Below are positions 53,842 through 61,540 of a stretch of DNA of 64,000 nucleotides, one piece after another. This DNA is from an uncultured Algibacter sp. (GTDB lineage: Bacteria; Bacteroidota; Bacteroidia; Flavobacteriales; Flavobacteriaceae). Where the stretch lies: assembly GCF_947490405.1 (NCBI RefSeq), contig NZ_CANLGU010000005.1, forward strand, positions 62,001-126,000. Direction: 5' to 3'. Made by a program: the position numbers and the translations under genes. Position 1 is the first letter of the stretch. Every line of letters begins with the position of its first letter. The notes beneath the pieces are model-generated. The model saw nothing but the letters and a program-made list of their open reading frames with translations, had not been told where the DNA came from and searched no databases.

Positions 53842-54034
53842 TGATACTTTAGGATTTTAAGTTTAATGGATTTATAAATAAAGGTATAAATAAACCATAA
53901 ATTTACAACTTAAAACATGATAAAAATCACAAAGTTTACAATAAAAAAATATAATTATTTGATTTTTAATAAATTACAATTTTGTCAACATAAAAAAGTT
54001 AACAAATTTTAAAAAGATTAATAATTGAAGTCTT

Positions 54035-54994
54035 TTAAAAATCCATAGCAAAACCTACACCTAAAAACTGCTTCCATTGCACTTTAGCTCCAGATTCATC
54101 AAACTCACCTTCAACATCTGTTGGTTTTATAATTTTCACATCATCATCATATCGTAAATGCGAACCTAAAGTTGCTCTCACAAATGAGTTTACCTTAAAA
54201 TCGAAATCTAACCTCCAATCTACATCCACGTTCCCAAAATTATTGATGTAATCTGAATACAAACTTACCTGTTGCCTGAGGTTAATATTTTCCAAAATTT
54301 CCATTTCATAACTGTTAGTCAATAACATTCCAAATTCTCTTCTAACACGCTCACCTGGGACAATAATATTTCCATCATCATCTAGAACAGCAGCTTCAAC
54401 TCCAAAAGAACCAGCATTTGCTAAATCTTCGTCTAAAACAAAAGTGGCTTTTAATGTTATTGGAGAAAAGTAAAACGATAACTCATCAATATTTTTCCCA
54501 TACTCCATACCTCCACCAAAGAACAAGTAACCTGGTGCTAAAAATCTTGAAATGGGCTCTTCGGTATTTGGATAATTGTAACCATTGGTTAATTGCGTTC
54601 TGAAGTTTAATCTTGCAGAATAAAACCAATCTGATGAGCTATTAGGCTTATAACCTAAATTAGAGTTCAGTTCAAATAAATCGTCGGTTTTTCTGAGTTC
54701 TCTAGACTCTTGCTTGTTAATACCATATCGGATGGAAGTATTATTTTTCCAATTAAAAAATTTGTCTTTATAATTTATGGAAGATATTAAACCTAATAAG
54801 CCAGAAATAGAACTACTTCCTCCAGCATTCCAATTTGTAAAAGATACTTGGTTAATATCAACCGTACCTTTGTTTTTTTGAATCCATTGCGGCCCTGTAT
54901 ATTTTTGTTTCTTTTCTTTTATGAAAAGTGAATCAGGTTGAGCAAAACTTAAATTAAAAAATAGACAAAGAAAGATTATTTGCAGATGTTTCAT
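54035..54994 (-). CDS. DUF3078 outer-membrane protein
   Basis: The 319 residues have a signal peptide (IIFLCLFFNLSFAQ) and the DUF3078 hallmarks: GTVDINQVSFTNWNAGGSSSISG and FNWKNNTSIRYG near the start, then alternating strands ending KQFLGVGFAMDF. It is predicted to be an outer-membrane beta barrel; its function is not known. A 190-base AT-rich gap separates it from nrdJ. Confidence 0.88.
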   Translation of the reverse strand: MKHLQIIFLCLFFNLSFAQPDSLFIKEKKQKYTGPQWIQKNKGTVDINQVSFTNWNAGGSSSISGLLGLISSINYKDKFFNWKNNTSIRYGINKQESRELRKTDDLFELNSNLGYKPNSSSDWFYSARLNFRTQLTNGYNYPNTEEPISRFLAPGYLFFGGGMEYGKNIDELSFYFSPITLKATFVLDEDLANAGSFGVEAAVLDDDGNIIVPGERVRREFGMLLTNSYEMEILENINLRQQVSLYSDYINNFGNVDVDWRLDFDFKVNSFVRATLGSHLRYDDDVKIIKPTDVEGEFDESGAKVQWKQFLGVGFAMDF

Positions 54995-55091
54995 GGTTAT
55001 GTTAGGTTATTTTATAAATTTCATTATTCATCAAAAATTGTTCCATTAAGATGAAAAACTAGAATAAAGTTTTAATTAAAACTTTATTTAG

Positions 55092-55111
55092 ATTCCCGTT
55101 TTCACGGGAAT
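55092..55111. repeat. Short palindromic intergenic repeat
   Basis: ATTCCCGT-TTTC-ACGGGAAT is a perfect 8-bp hairpin followed by GACA. It matches the GATTCCCG...CGGGAATGACA element often seen between bacterial genes. It lies upstream of DUF3078 and downstream of purM. Confidence 0.6.
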
Positions 55112-55160
55112 GACAATTTAAAAAGCAACCTCAAAGCTTTGCTTTAAGGAGTACTTTTTT

Positions 55161-56342
55161 TTATTTATAACTAAACTCTCCGTACTCTGATTTTATTGTA
55201 AGTTTTTTTGTTTCTGAAGCCTCTACTCTACCAATGATTTGGGCATTCACATTAAAAGATTTTGAGATTGCTATAATATTTTCAGCAATTTCTGGAGAGA
55301 CATATAACTCCATTCTGTGCCCACAATTGAATACTTGATACATTTCCTTCCAATCAGTTTTTGATTGCTCTTGTATCAGTTTAAATAGCGGCGGAATAGG
55401 AAACATATTATCTTTTACAATATGAAACTCATCTACAAAATGTAGAATTTTTGTTTGAGCACCTCCAGAACAATGCACCATACCATGGATGTTGTTACTG
55501 TTATATTTGGATAGTATATCCTTTATAATTGGCGCATAGGTTCTTGTTGGCGACAACACTAACTTACCAGCATCAATTGGAGAGTCTTCAACAACATCTG
55601 TTAATTTTACACCTCCAGAATACACAAGGTCTTCCGGAACAGCAGCATCAAAACTTTCTGGATATTTTTTAGCTAAATATTTACTAAATACATCGTGTCT
55701 AGCTGAAGTTAATCCATTACTTCCCATACCACCATTATACTCCTTTTCATAGGATGCCTGCCCAAAACTTTCTAAACCAACAATAACATCACCAGCTTTA
55801 ATGTTGGCATTATCAATAACATCGCTGCGTTTCATTCTAGCTGTTACAGTAGAATCTACAATAATGGTTCTAACCAAATCACCAACATCAGCAGTTTCAC
55901 CACCTGTTGAATGTATGGTTACACCAAACGATTTTAAATCTTCAAGTAATTCTTCGGTACCATTTATTATAGCCGAAAGCACCTCTCCTGGAATTAAACT
56001 TTTATTTCTTCCGATAGTAGAAGACAGCATAATATTATCTGTAGCTCCAACACACAACAAGTCGTCTATATTCATTATAAGTGCGTCTTGCGCAATACCT
56101 TTCCAAACAGAAACATCACCTGTTTCTTTCCAGTACATGTAGGCTAAGGATGATTTTGTTCCCGCGCCATCAGCATGCATAATCAAGCAATAATCATCAT
56201 CATTGGTTAAATAATCAGGGACTATTTTGCAAAATGCTTTAGGAAACAAGCCTTTATCTATGTTTTTTATAGCATTGTGTACATCCTCTTTTGATGCAGA
56301 AACACCTCGTTGTGCATAACGTTTTGAAACTTCTTGACTCAT
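55161..56342 (-). CDS. purM: Phosphoribosylformylglycinamidine cyclo-ligase (AIR synthase)
   Basis: PurM closes the imidazole ring in purine synthesis using ATP. The 393 residues have a short family-typical start (RYAQRGVSASKEDVHNAI), the ATP-binding loop HADGAGTKSSLAY, DALIMNIDDLLCVGAT, and STGGETADVGDLVRT. It is somewhat longer than the E. coli protein (345), as in other Bacteroidota by memory. It is a lone gene. Cassette C begins about 130 bases upstream of its start. Confidence 0.94.
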   Translation of the reverse strand: MSQEVSKRYAQRGVSASKEDVHNAIKNIDKGLFPKAFCKIVPDYLTNDDDYCLIMHADGAGTKSSLAYMYWKETGDVSVWKGIAQDALIMNIDDLLCVGATDNIMLSSTIGRNKSLIPGEVLSAIINGTEELLEDLKSFGVTIHSTGGETADVGDLVRTIIVDSTVTARMKRSDVIDNANIKAGDVIVGLESFGQASYEKEYNGGMGSNGLTSARHDVFSKYLAKKYPESFDAAVPEDLVYSGGVKLTDVVEDSPIDAGKLVLSPTRTYAPIIKDILSKYNSNNIHGMVHCSGGAQTKILHFVDEFHIVKDNMFPIPPLFKLIQEQSKTDWKEMYQVFNCGHRMELYVSPEIAENIIAISKSFNVNAQIIGRVEASETKKLTIKSEYGEFSYK

Positions 56343-56470
56343 AGTATTATAATGTGATGCAAAGAAAAGGAATATTTTAAAAAATAATTGATTTTATTGA
56401 AAATATGAAATGAGTTTTATTAACGGGTTTTCACCAAATTTTAATTGGCTGTAAGAGTGCCTTACTTTTC

Positions 56471-57441
56471 TTGACTTTGTCAGAAAAAAACGATAACTTC
56501 GTTTAACGTCGGATATAAGTCATTAAAACGACACATTTCCGTAAAAACATTGGCAGTAATATCGAAAACCCAATCTATGAGAATAATTGTTGTTTTATTT
56601 ATTTGTATTCTGTTTTCAAATTGTAATGGAAAATCAGATAAACTGAACACGTTTAATGATTTAAAAAATACTGTTTGGATTGATTCACTTTGTAATGAAT
56701 TTCATTTCAAGGATTCCATTATTTCAAAAAGGCTGTTATATCAAGAAAATTTCTTTCTTGACCCAATTGGAAAATTGAAATCTGATAGTTTAATTAAATT
56801 AGAGTTTAACAACGGAAATGATGATATTGAAAAATATTTTCTGGAAAGTAAACAAAATGGGAAATTAGTATTTAAACCTTTAGACGAATACAATGATAAT
56901 CTGACTTTAATTAATGCTGACTCAATTAAAACAACTGATTTAAAACTTCAAAAATTACATCTAAAAGTAACACCAAATTTTTATTATTCAGGTTTTAGAG
57001 AAATCACTATAACAAATGACAAAAAAATCACTTACAGAAAAGAAAGAAATGAAGAGAAATTAGAAACTGCAATCTTTTCTGATTCAACATTTCATCAGTT
57101 AGAAACATATTTAAAAATTTTGAAATTCGACGAATATAAAGACAAATATGAATTCTATATTTCTGATGGAGCTGACTATGAATTTAATATAATAACGAAT
57201 AAGTACTCAAAAACTATTGAATCTACTATGCTACCACCAGAAGGATTGTGGAATTTGATTTCATTTATCGATTTTAAATTACAAACTGAACAAAATACTA
57301 CTGCCAACAACGTGTATAATTAATTGCTTTGGCAAGTGCTTATTTGGAAAATTCCTTCGGAATTTTCTCGCGTTCGTTTTTGTTTACTAAATTAGTTGCT
57401 TAAACACGCAACTAACCATACACAATCACGTTAAACGAACC
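56471..57441 (+). mobile_element. Gene cassette C (lipoprotein cargo)
   Basis: TTG (56471-56473), 20 bases, TAACTTCG (56494-56501), then TTCGTTTAACGTCGG and ATTTCCG form the left end. The private inner repeat is TTGGCAGTA (56550-56558) against TACTGCCAA (57299-57307). The right end has GTGTAT (57312-57317), a perfect GAAAATTCC/GGAATTTTC hairpin (57347-57367), GCAA and ATACAC (57408-57423), and ends GTTAAACGAACC (57430-57441). The cargo stop lies inside the right end. A REP-like element and the glutamine synthetase gene follow. Confidence 0.7.
56577..57323 (+). CDS. Lipoprotein of unknown function (cassette cargo)
   Basis: I start at ATG 56577, giving MRIIVVLFICILFSNCNG, a clean lipoprotein signal (Cys16), for 248 residues. 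The TTG nine codons upstream lies in the cassette's left inner repeat. The body (FNDLKNTVWIDSLCNEFHFKD, then a Lys/Glu-rich beta region from residue 120) has no motif I recognise. The last codons, NNVYN, are encoded by the cassette's right end. Confidence 0.6.
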   Translation: MRIIVVLFICILFSNCNGKSDKLNTFNDLKNTVWIDSLCNEFHFKDSIISKRLLYQENFFLDPIGKLKSDSLIKLEFNNGNDDIEKYFLESKQNGKLVFKPLDEYNDNLTLINADSIKTTDLKLQKLHLKVTPNFYYSGFREITITNDKKITYRKERNEEKLETAIFSDSTFHQLETYLKILKFDEYKDKYEFYISDGADYEFNIITNKYSKTIESTMLPPEGLWNLISFIDFKLQTEQNTTANNVYN

Positions 57442-57490
57442 TCTCAAAAAATTACTATATAATATAATAAACCAAGCTAGCAAACACACT

Positions 57491-57580
57491 CCGCGTTAGC
57501 GATTGTAGTGGTTAGCTTTTGCCGAGGCGTGCATCGAGGCAAAACTAGTAACGTAAAGCGCGACCCATAGGGTAACGCCC
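57491..57580 (-). repeat. REP-like element, copy 5
   Basis: On the minus strand it runs GGGCGTTACCCTATGGGTCG to ACAATCGCTAACGCGG, with a TTTTGCC/GGCAAAA stem (57517-57544). The stem differs from copy 2 by one flipped base pair while the 14-base loop is identical. It begins 10 bases after the GSIII stop. Confidence 0.75.
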
Positions 57581-57590
57581 AAATTAAAAA

Positions 57591-59777
57591 CTATCTAGTA
57601 AACAACATTTCTCGGTACTTCGTTAATGGCCAAATTTCATCATCAACCAATAATTCAAGCTTGTCGGAATGGTAACGGATATCATCAAAAAACGGTTTTA
57701 CAGAATTGCAATAGGCATATGCTTTTTTTTCTACATCATCAATAGCATTTGCTTTTTTTCTAGCTTCTAGCATTTTGGTAACGTTGGCATTAATACCTTC
57801 GATGTGTTTTGAAATAGCCTCTATTAAATTGATTTGTTCTTTGGAAACACTATTGTATTTTTCTTCAAAAATTTCTTTTAAACCTTTAACATTTTCAACC
57901 AAAATATTCTGGTATCTAACAGCTGTTGGCACTATGTGGTTTCGGGCTATATCACCCAAAACTCTACTTTCTATTTGAATGTGTTTTATATAAGCTTCAA
58001 CCTCTATTTCATAGCGAGCTTCGGTTTCAATTTTACTCATCACTTGCATTTCTTCAAACAATGCGATAGTTTCTTTAGATATTCTGGCTTTTAAAGCTTC
58101 CGGTGTCGTTTTATTATTGCTTAAACCACGTTTTTTGGCTTCTTTCTCCCATGCCTCTCCATAGCCATTCCCTTCAAATAAAATATCTCTTGAAGATTTT
58201 ATATACTCTCTAAGTACATTAAAAACCGCTTCGTCTTTCTTTAAATCCTTTTTATTTACTAAAATATCTACTTCCTTCTTAAAGTCTTTTAATTGTTTAG
58301 CTACTATTGTATTTAGAACCGTCATAGGGTTTCCACAATTGGCTGTAGAACCAACAGCTCTAAACTCAAACTTATTACCTGTGAAGGCAAAAGGAGATGT
58401 TCTGTTTCTATCCGTATTATCTAGCAAAACATCTGGAATTTTACCAACAACGTTTAATTTTAATTCGGTCTTCTCTTTAGGGGACAATTTACCTTTAGTT
58501 ACACCCTCTAGCTCCTCTAATACTTTAGTAAGTTGCTCACCAATAAATACAGAAATAATTGCGGGTGGAGCTTCATTAGCCCCCAATCTATGGTCGTTAC
58601 TTGCTGATGCAATAGCGGCTCTTAAAAGTGCTTCGTGCGTGTGTACTGCTTTTATAGTATTTATAAAAAAGGTGAGAAACTGCAGGTTACTCATCGGAGT
58701 TTTTCCAGGGGCTAATAAATTAATTCCTGTATCTGTAGATAGAGACCAATTATTATGTTTACCAGAGCCATTTACGCCAGCAAAAGGTTTCTCATGTAGC
58801 AATACTTTAAAATTATGTCGTGATGCTACACGTCCCATAATATCCATTAATAAAGCGTTATGATCTACTGCTAAATTAGCTTCTTCAAAAATAGGAGCCA
58901 CTTCAAATTGGTTAGGAGCCACCTCATTATGTCTTGTTTTTACAGGAATTCCTAAAAGCATACATTCGGTTTCCAATTCTCGCATAAAATTTAAAGCTCT
59001 GTTAGGAATTGAGCCAAAATAGTGATCATCTAATTGCTGTCCTTTTGCTGCAGAATGCCCTAAAAGTGTACGTCCTGTTAAAGCAATATCTGGACGACTT
59101 GCAGCCATTAATTTATCAATTAAAAAGTACTCTTGTTCCCAACCTAATGAGGAGGTTACTTTTTTTACATTTTTATCAAAATATTTACACACTGCAGTAG
59201 CAGCATCATCTACAGCGTGTAGTGCTCTTAACAAAGGGGTTTTGTAATCTAAAGCCTCTCCAGTATATGCCACAAAAATAGTTGGAATACATAACGTTGT
59301 ACCATAAATAAAAGCCGGTGATGTTGGATCCCAAGCAGTGTAGCCTCTAGCCTCAAAGGTATTTCTAATGCCTCCACTAGGAAAACTAGATGCATCAGGT
59401 TCTTGTTGAACCAATTGACTACCACCAAATTTTTCAATAGCCATTCCACCACTTACAGTTTCAAAAAAAGCATCATGCTTTTCAGCTGTGGCACCAGTTA
59501 GTGGCTGAAACCAATGCGTGTAATGCGTTACACCTTTTCCTAAAGCCCAATCTTTCATTGAAGAAGCAACTTGGTCTGCTACATTTCTATCAATCTTTTT
59601 CCCATATTGAATGGCATTCATTACACCAACAAAAGCATCTTTAGTCAAATAGTGTCGCATTGTATTTTCATTAAATACATTTTTTCCAAATAAATCGGAA
59701 CGACGCTCTTTCTCTTCAACTAAAACTGGTTTGTTTTTAAGCGATTCTTTTATCGCATGAAATCTTAATATAGACAT
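57591..59777 (-). CDS. glnN: Glutamine synthetase type III
   Basis: This large (728-residue) glutamine synthetase makes glutamine from glutamate, ammonia and ATP. GSIII-specific regions are visible: GKNVFNENTMRHYLTKDAFV at the start, ATAEKHDAFFE, the glutamate-binding SSLGWEQEYFLID, PVKTRHNEVAPNQFEVAP and GSGKHNNWSLSTDTG. It is divergent from a type II glutamine synthetase at 60049, with 271 bases between the two starts. A REP-like element follows its stop. Confidence 0.95.
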   Translation of the reverse strand: MSILRFHAIKESLKNKPVLVEEKERRSDLFGKNVFNENTMRHYLTKDAFVGVMNAIQYGKKIDRNVADQVASSMKDWALGKGVTHYTHWFQPLTGATAEKHDAFFETVSGGMAIEKFGGSQLVQQEPDASSFPSGGIRNTFEARGYTAWDPTSPAFIYGTTLCIPTIFVAYTGEALDYKTPLLRALHAVDDAATAVCKYFDKNVKKVTSSLGWEQEYFLIDKLMAASRPDIALTGRTLLGHSAAKGQQLDDHYFGSIPNRALNFMRELETECMLLGIPVKTRHNEVAPNQFEVAPIFEEANLAVDHNALLMDIMGRVASRHNFKVLLHEKPFAGVNGSGKHNNWSLSTDTGINLLAPGKTPMSNLQFLTFFINTIKAVHTHEALLRAAIASASNDHRLGANEAPPAIISVFIGEQLTKVLEELEGVTKGKLSPKEKTELKLNVVGKIPDVLLDNTDRNRTSPFAFTGNKFEFRAVGSTANCGNPMTVLNTIVAKQLKDFKKEVDILVNKKDLKKDEAVFNVLREYIKSSRDILFEGNGYGEAWEKEAKKRGLSNNKTTPEALKARISKETIALFEEMQVMSKIETEARYEIEVEAYIKHIQIESRVLGDIARNHIVPTAVRYQNILVENVKGLKEIFEEKYNSVSKEQINLIEAISKHIEGINANVTKMLEARKKANAIDDVEKKAYAYCNSVKPFFDDIRYHSDKLELLVDDEIWPLTKYREMLFTR

Positions 59778-59818
59778 TCTTATATGGTATTAAAAACAGT
59801 TGATTTTGAATTACTAAG

Positions 59819-59826
59819 CAAAAATA
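59819..59826 (-). promoter_or_regulatory. Promoter -7 box for the type III glutamine synthetase
   Basis: On the minus strand TATTTTTG fits TAnnTTTG about 40 bases upstream of the ATG. Confidence 0.45.
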
Positions 59827-60001
59827 AAAACCTTATACTTTATAACCTTGAAAGTAAAAAATCTTTTGAGATTTTTTCAGTTTTTTTATAAAATAATAGT
59901 CTTTTTTTAAAATAAACCTTAAAAAAATAGGGTATAAATAAAAATAACTCACACTTTTACTAAAATACCCCCTATATATTCAAAGTAAAAGCATAAAAAA
60001 T

Positions 60002-60009
60002 TATATTTG
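60002..60009 (+). promoter_or_regulatory. Promoter -7 box for the type II glutamine synthetase
   Basis: TATATTTG fits TAnnTTTG, 39 bases before the ATG. No sigma-54 -24/-12 pattern was found in the divergent intergenic region. Confidence 0.5.
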
Positions 60010-60048
60010 TGATATTATTATCAATATTACAACTATAAAATATTAATT

Positions 60049-61071
60049 ATGGCAAAAATTAAATTAGAATACCTTTGGTTAGATGGGTACTACCCAACGC
60101 AAAACCTAAGAAGTAAAACTAAGGTAGAAGAGCACGAAAACTTTCAAGGTACATTAGAAGAATTAGGAAACTGGTCTTTTGATGGGTCTTCAACTAGACA
60201 AGCTGAAGGAGGATCTTCTGATTGTTTATTAAAACCTGTAGCTATTTATCCAGATCCAGATAGAATCAATGGATATTTAGTTATGACTGAAGTTTTAAAT
60301 GCTGATGGAACGCCACACGTATCAAATGGTAGAGCTACTATTGATGATGATGACAATGATTTCTGGTTTGGTTTCGAGCAAGAGTATTTTATAATGGATA
60401 CTAAAACGCAATTACCATTAGGTTTCCCTGTTGGTGGTTACCCTGCTCCTCAAGGTATGTATTACTGCTCTGTAGGTGGTAAAAACACACACGGTAGAGA
60501 TTTAGTAGAAGAGCACGCAGATTTATGTATTGATGCTGGATTAAACTTTGAAGGTATTAACCAAGAGGTGGCTTCAGGACAATGGGAATTCCAATTGTTT
60601 GCTAAAGGTGCAAAAAAAGCAGGAGATGAAATATGGATTGCTAGATATTTACTAGACCGTTTAACTGAAAAGTACGGATACTACATCGAGTACCACCCAA
60701 AACCATTAGGTAAAGATATGGATTGGAATGGTTCTGGTATGCACGCAAACTTCTCTAACGAAGTTTTAAGAACATGTGGATCTAAAGAAACTTACGAAGC
60801 AATTTGTGAAGCTTTCCGTCCTGTTGTAAAAGAGCACATTGCTGTTTATGGTGAGTTTAACGATCAACGTTTAACTGGAGATCATGAAACTGCTGCTATC
60901 ACAGATTTCTCTTATGGAGTATCAGATAGAGGCGCTTCAATTCGTATTCCTATTATTACTGTAGAGAAAGGTTGGAAAGGTTGGTTAGAAGATAGAAGAC
61001 CAGCATCTAACGGAGATCCTTACAAGATTGCAGGTAGAATTATTAAGACTGTTAAATCAGCTAAAATATAA
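60049..61071 (+). CDS. Glutamine synthetase type II (eukaryote-like)
   Basis: The 340 residues are typical of GSII, far shorter than GSI (about 470). The beta-grasp start (KIKLEYLWLDGYYPTQNLRSKT) leads to NWSFDGSSTRQAEGGSSDCLLKP, the catalytic FGFEQEYFIMD, GINQEVASGQWEFQ, NGSGMHANFS and the C-terminal DRGASIRIP with EDRRPASNGDPY. It synthesises glutamine from glutamate and ammonia. A TATATTTG box and a strong terminator bracket it. It is divergent from the type III enzyme. Confidence 0.93.
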   Translation: MAKIKLEYLWLDGYYPTQNLRSKTKVEEHENFQGTLEELGNWSFDGSSTRQAEGGSSDCLLKPVAIYPDPDRINGYLVMTEVLNADGTPHVSNGRATIDDDDNDFWFGFEQEYFIMDTKTQLPLGFPVGGYPAPQGMYYCSVGGKNTHGRDLVEEHADLCIDAGLNFEGINQEVASGQWEFQLFAKGAKKAGDEIWIARYLLDRLTEKYGYYIEYHPKPLGKDMDWNGSGMHANFSNEVLRTCGSKETYEAICEAFRPVVKEHIAVYGEFNDQRLTGDHETAAITDFSYGVSDRGASIRIPIITVEKGWKGWLEDRRPASNGDPYKIAGRIIKTVKSAKI

Positions 61072-61097
61072 TTTAGCAACAGATTTTGTTCATAAAC

Positions 61098-61131
61098 AAA
61101 ACGCTAGCATTAATTTGTTAGCGTTTTTTTT
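61098..61131 (+). terminator. Terminator of the type II glutamine synthetase
   Basis: AACGCTAGCA pairs with TGTTAGCGTT (one G-T pair) around TTAAT, followed by T8. Confidence 0.85.
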
Positions 61132-61145
61132 ATGTGTAATAATTT

Positions 61146-61300
61146 GGGCGTTACCACAAGGGTCGGGCTTTCCGTTATATCTTTTTTAAAACGTCATTGC
61201 GAGGAATGAGCGATGTGGCAATCTGTTTATTATTTACTTAAACGCTAATTTACTACTAGTCCATTTTAAAAAAGGATGCCACTACAATCCCTAACGCGGG
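61146..61300 (+). repeat. REP-like element, copy 6, with a nested repeat
   Basis: The element runs GGGCGTTACCACAAGGGTCG to ACAATCCCTAACGCGGG. Its central stem (TATCTTTTTTAAAA / TTTTAAAAAAGGAT) is interrupted by a different repeat, GTCATTGCGAGGAATGAGCG, ending GCAATCTG (61193-61224), and about 40 further bases. The nested piece resembles a short element widespread between bacterial genes. Confidence 0.75.
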
Positions 61301-61351
61301 TGTGCTTGCTGGCTTAGGGGTTTAAACTGTGGTTTTGGGTCTGTTTTGGGA

Positions 61352-61463
61352 GGTTCGTTTAATGTTTCGTGGATATAAAATCGTTTTAATACTGAAACAA
61401 GTTCAGCATATGCACTTTATATCCGACGTTAAACGAAGGTATCAGTTTTTTTCACAAAGCCAT
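61352..61463 (-). mobile_element. Empty cassette D
   Basis: On the minus strand ATG (in place of TTG, 61463-61461), 19 bases, TACCTTCG (61441-61434), then TTCGTTTAACGTCGGATATAA as in A and C. It continues through a 9-bp GGATATAAA/TTTATATCC foldback to GAAACATT and closes at once with AAACGAACC (about 61362-61352). There is no gene and no attC-like right end. It is 84 bases from end motif to end motif. Confidence 0.6.
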
Positions 61464-61507
61464 TTATACGTTCAATATTATTAAATGAATTCTTACAATT
61501 ATTTTTT

Positions 61508-61515
61508 TAGATTTG
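61508..61515 (+). promoter_or_regulatory. Promoter -7 box for the 61541 gene
   Basis: TAGATTTG fits TAnnTTTG and ends 25 bases before the ATG. Confidence 0.5.
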
Positions 61516-61540
61516 CACACTCATAAACAAACCAATTATA

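Noticed and set aside
51286-54034. Cobalamin riboswitch upstream of nrdJ
   Set aside because: The 190 bases before the gene are AT-rich without the GCCACTG-type B12 box or a terminator hairpin.
58339-58863. 174-residue ORF opposite the type III glutamine synthetase
   Set aside because: It lies wholly within a strongly conserved gene on the other strand, is rich in Ser/Leu as expected from antisense codons, and has no motif.
61072-61540. Insertion sequence
   Set aside because: No transposase ORF; the region is explained by a terminator, a REP-like element with a nested repeat, an empty cassette and a promoter.
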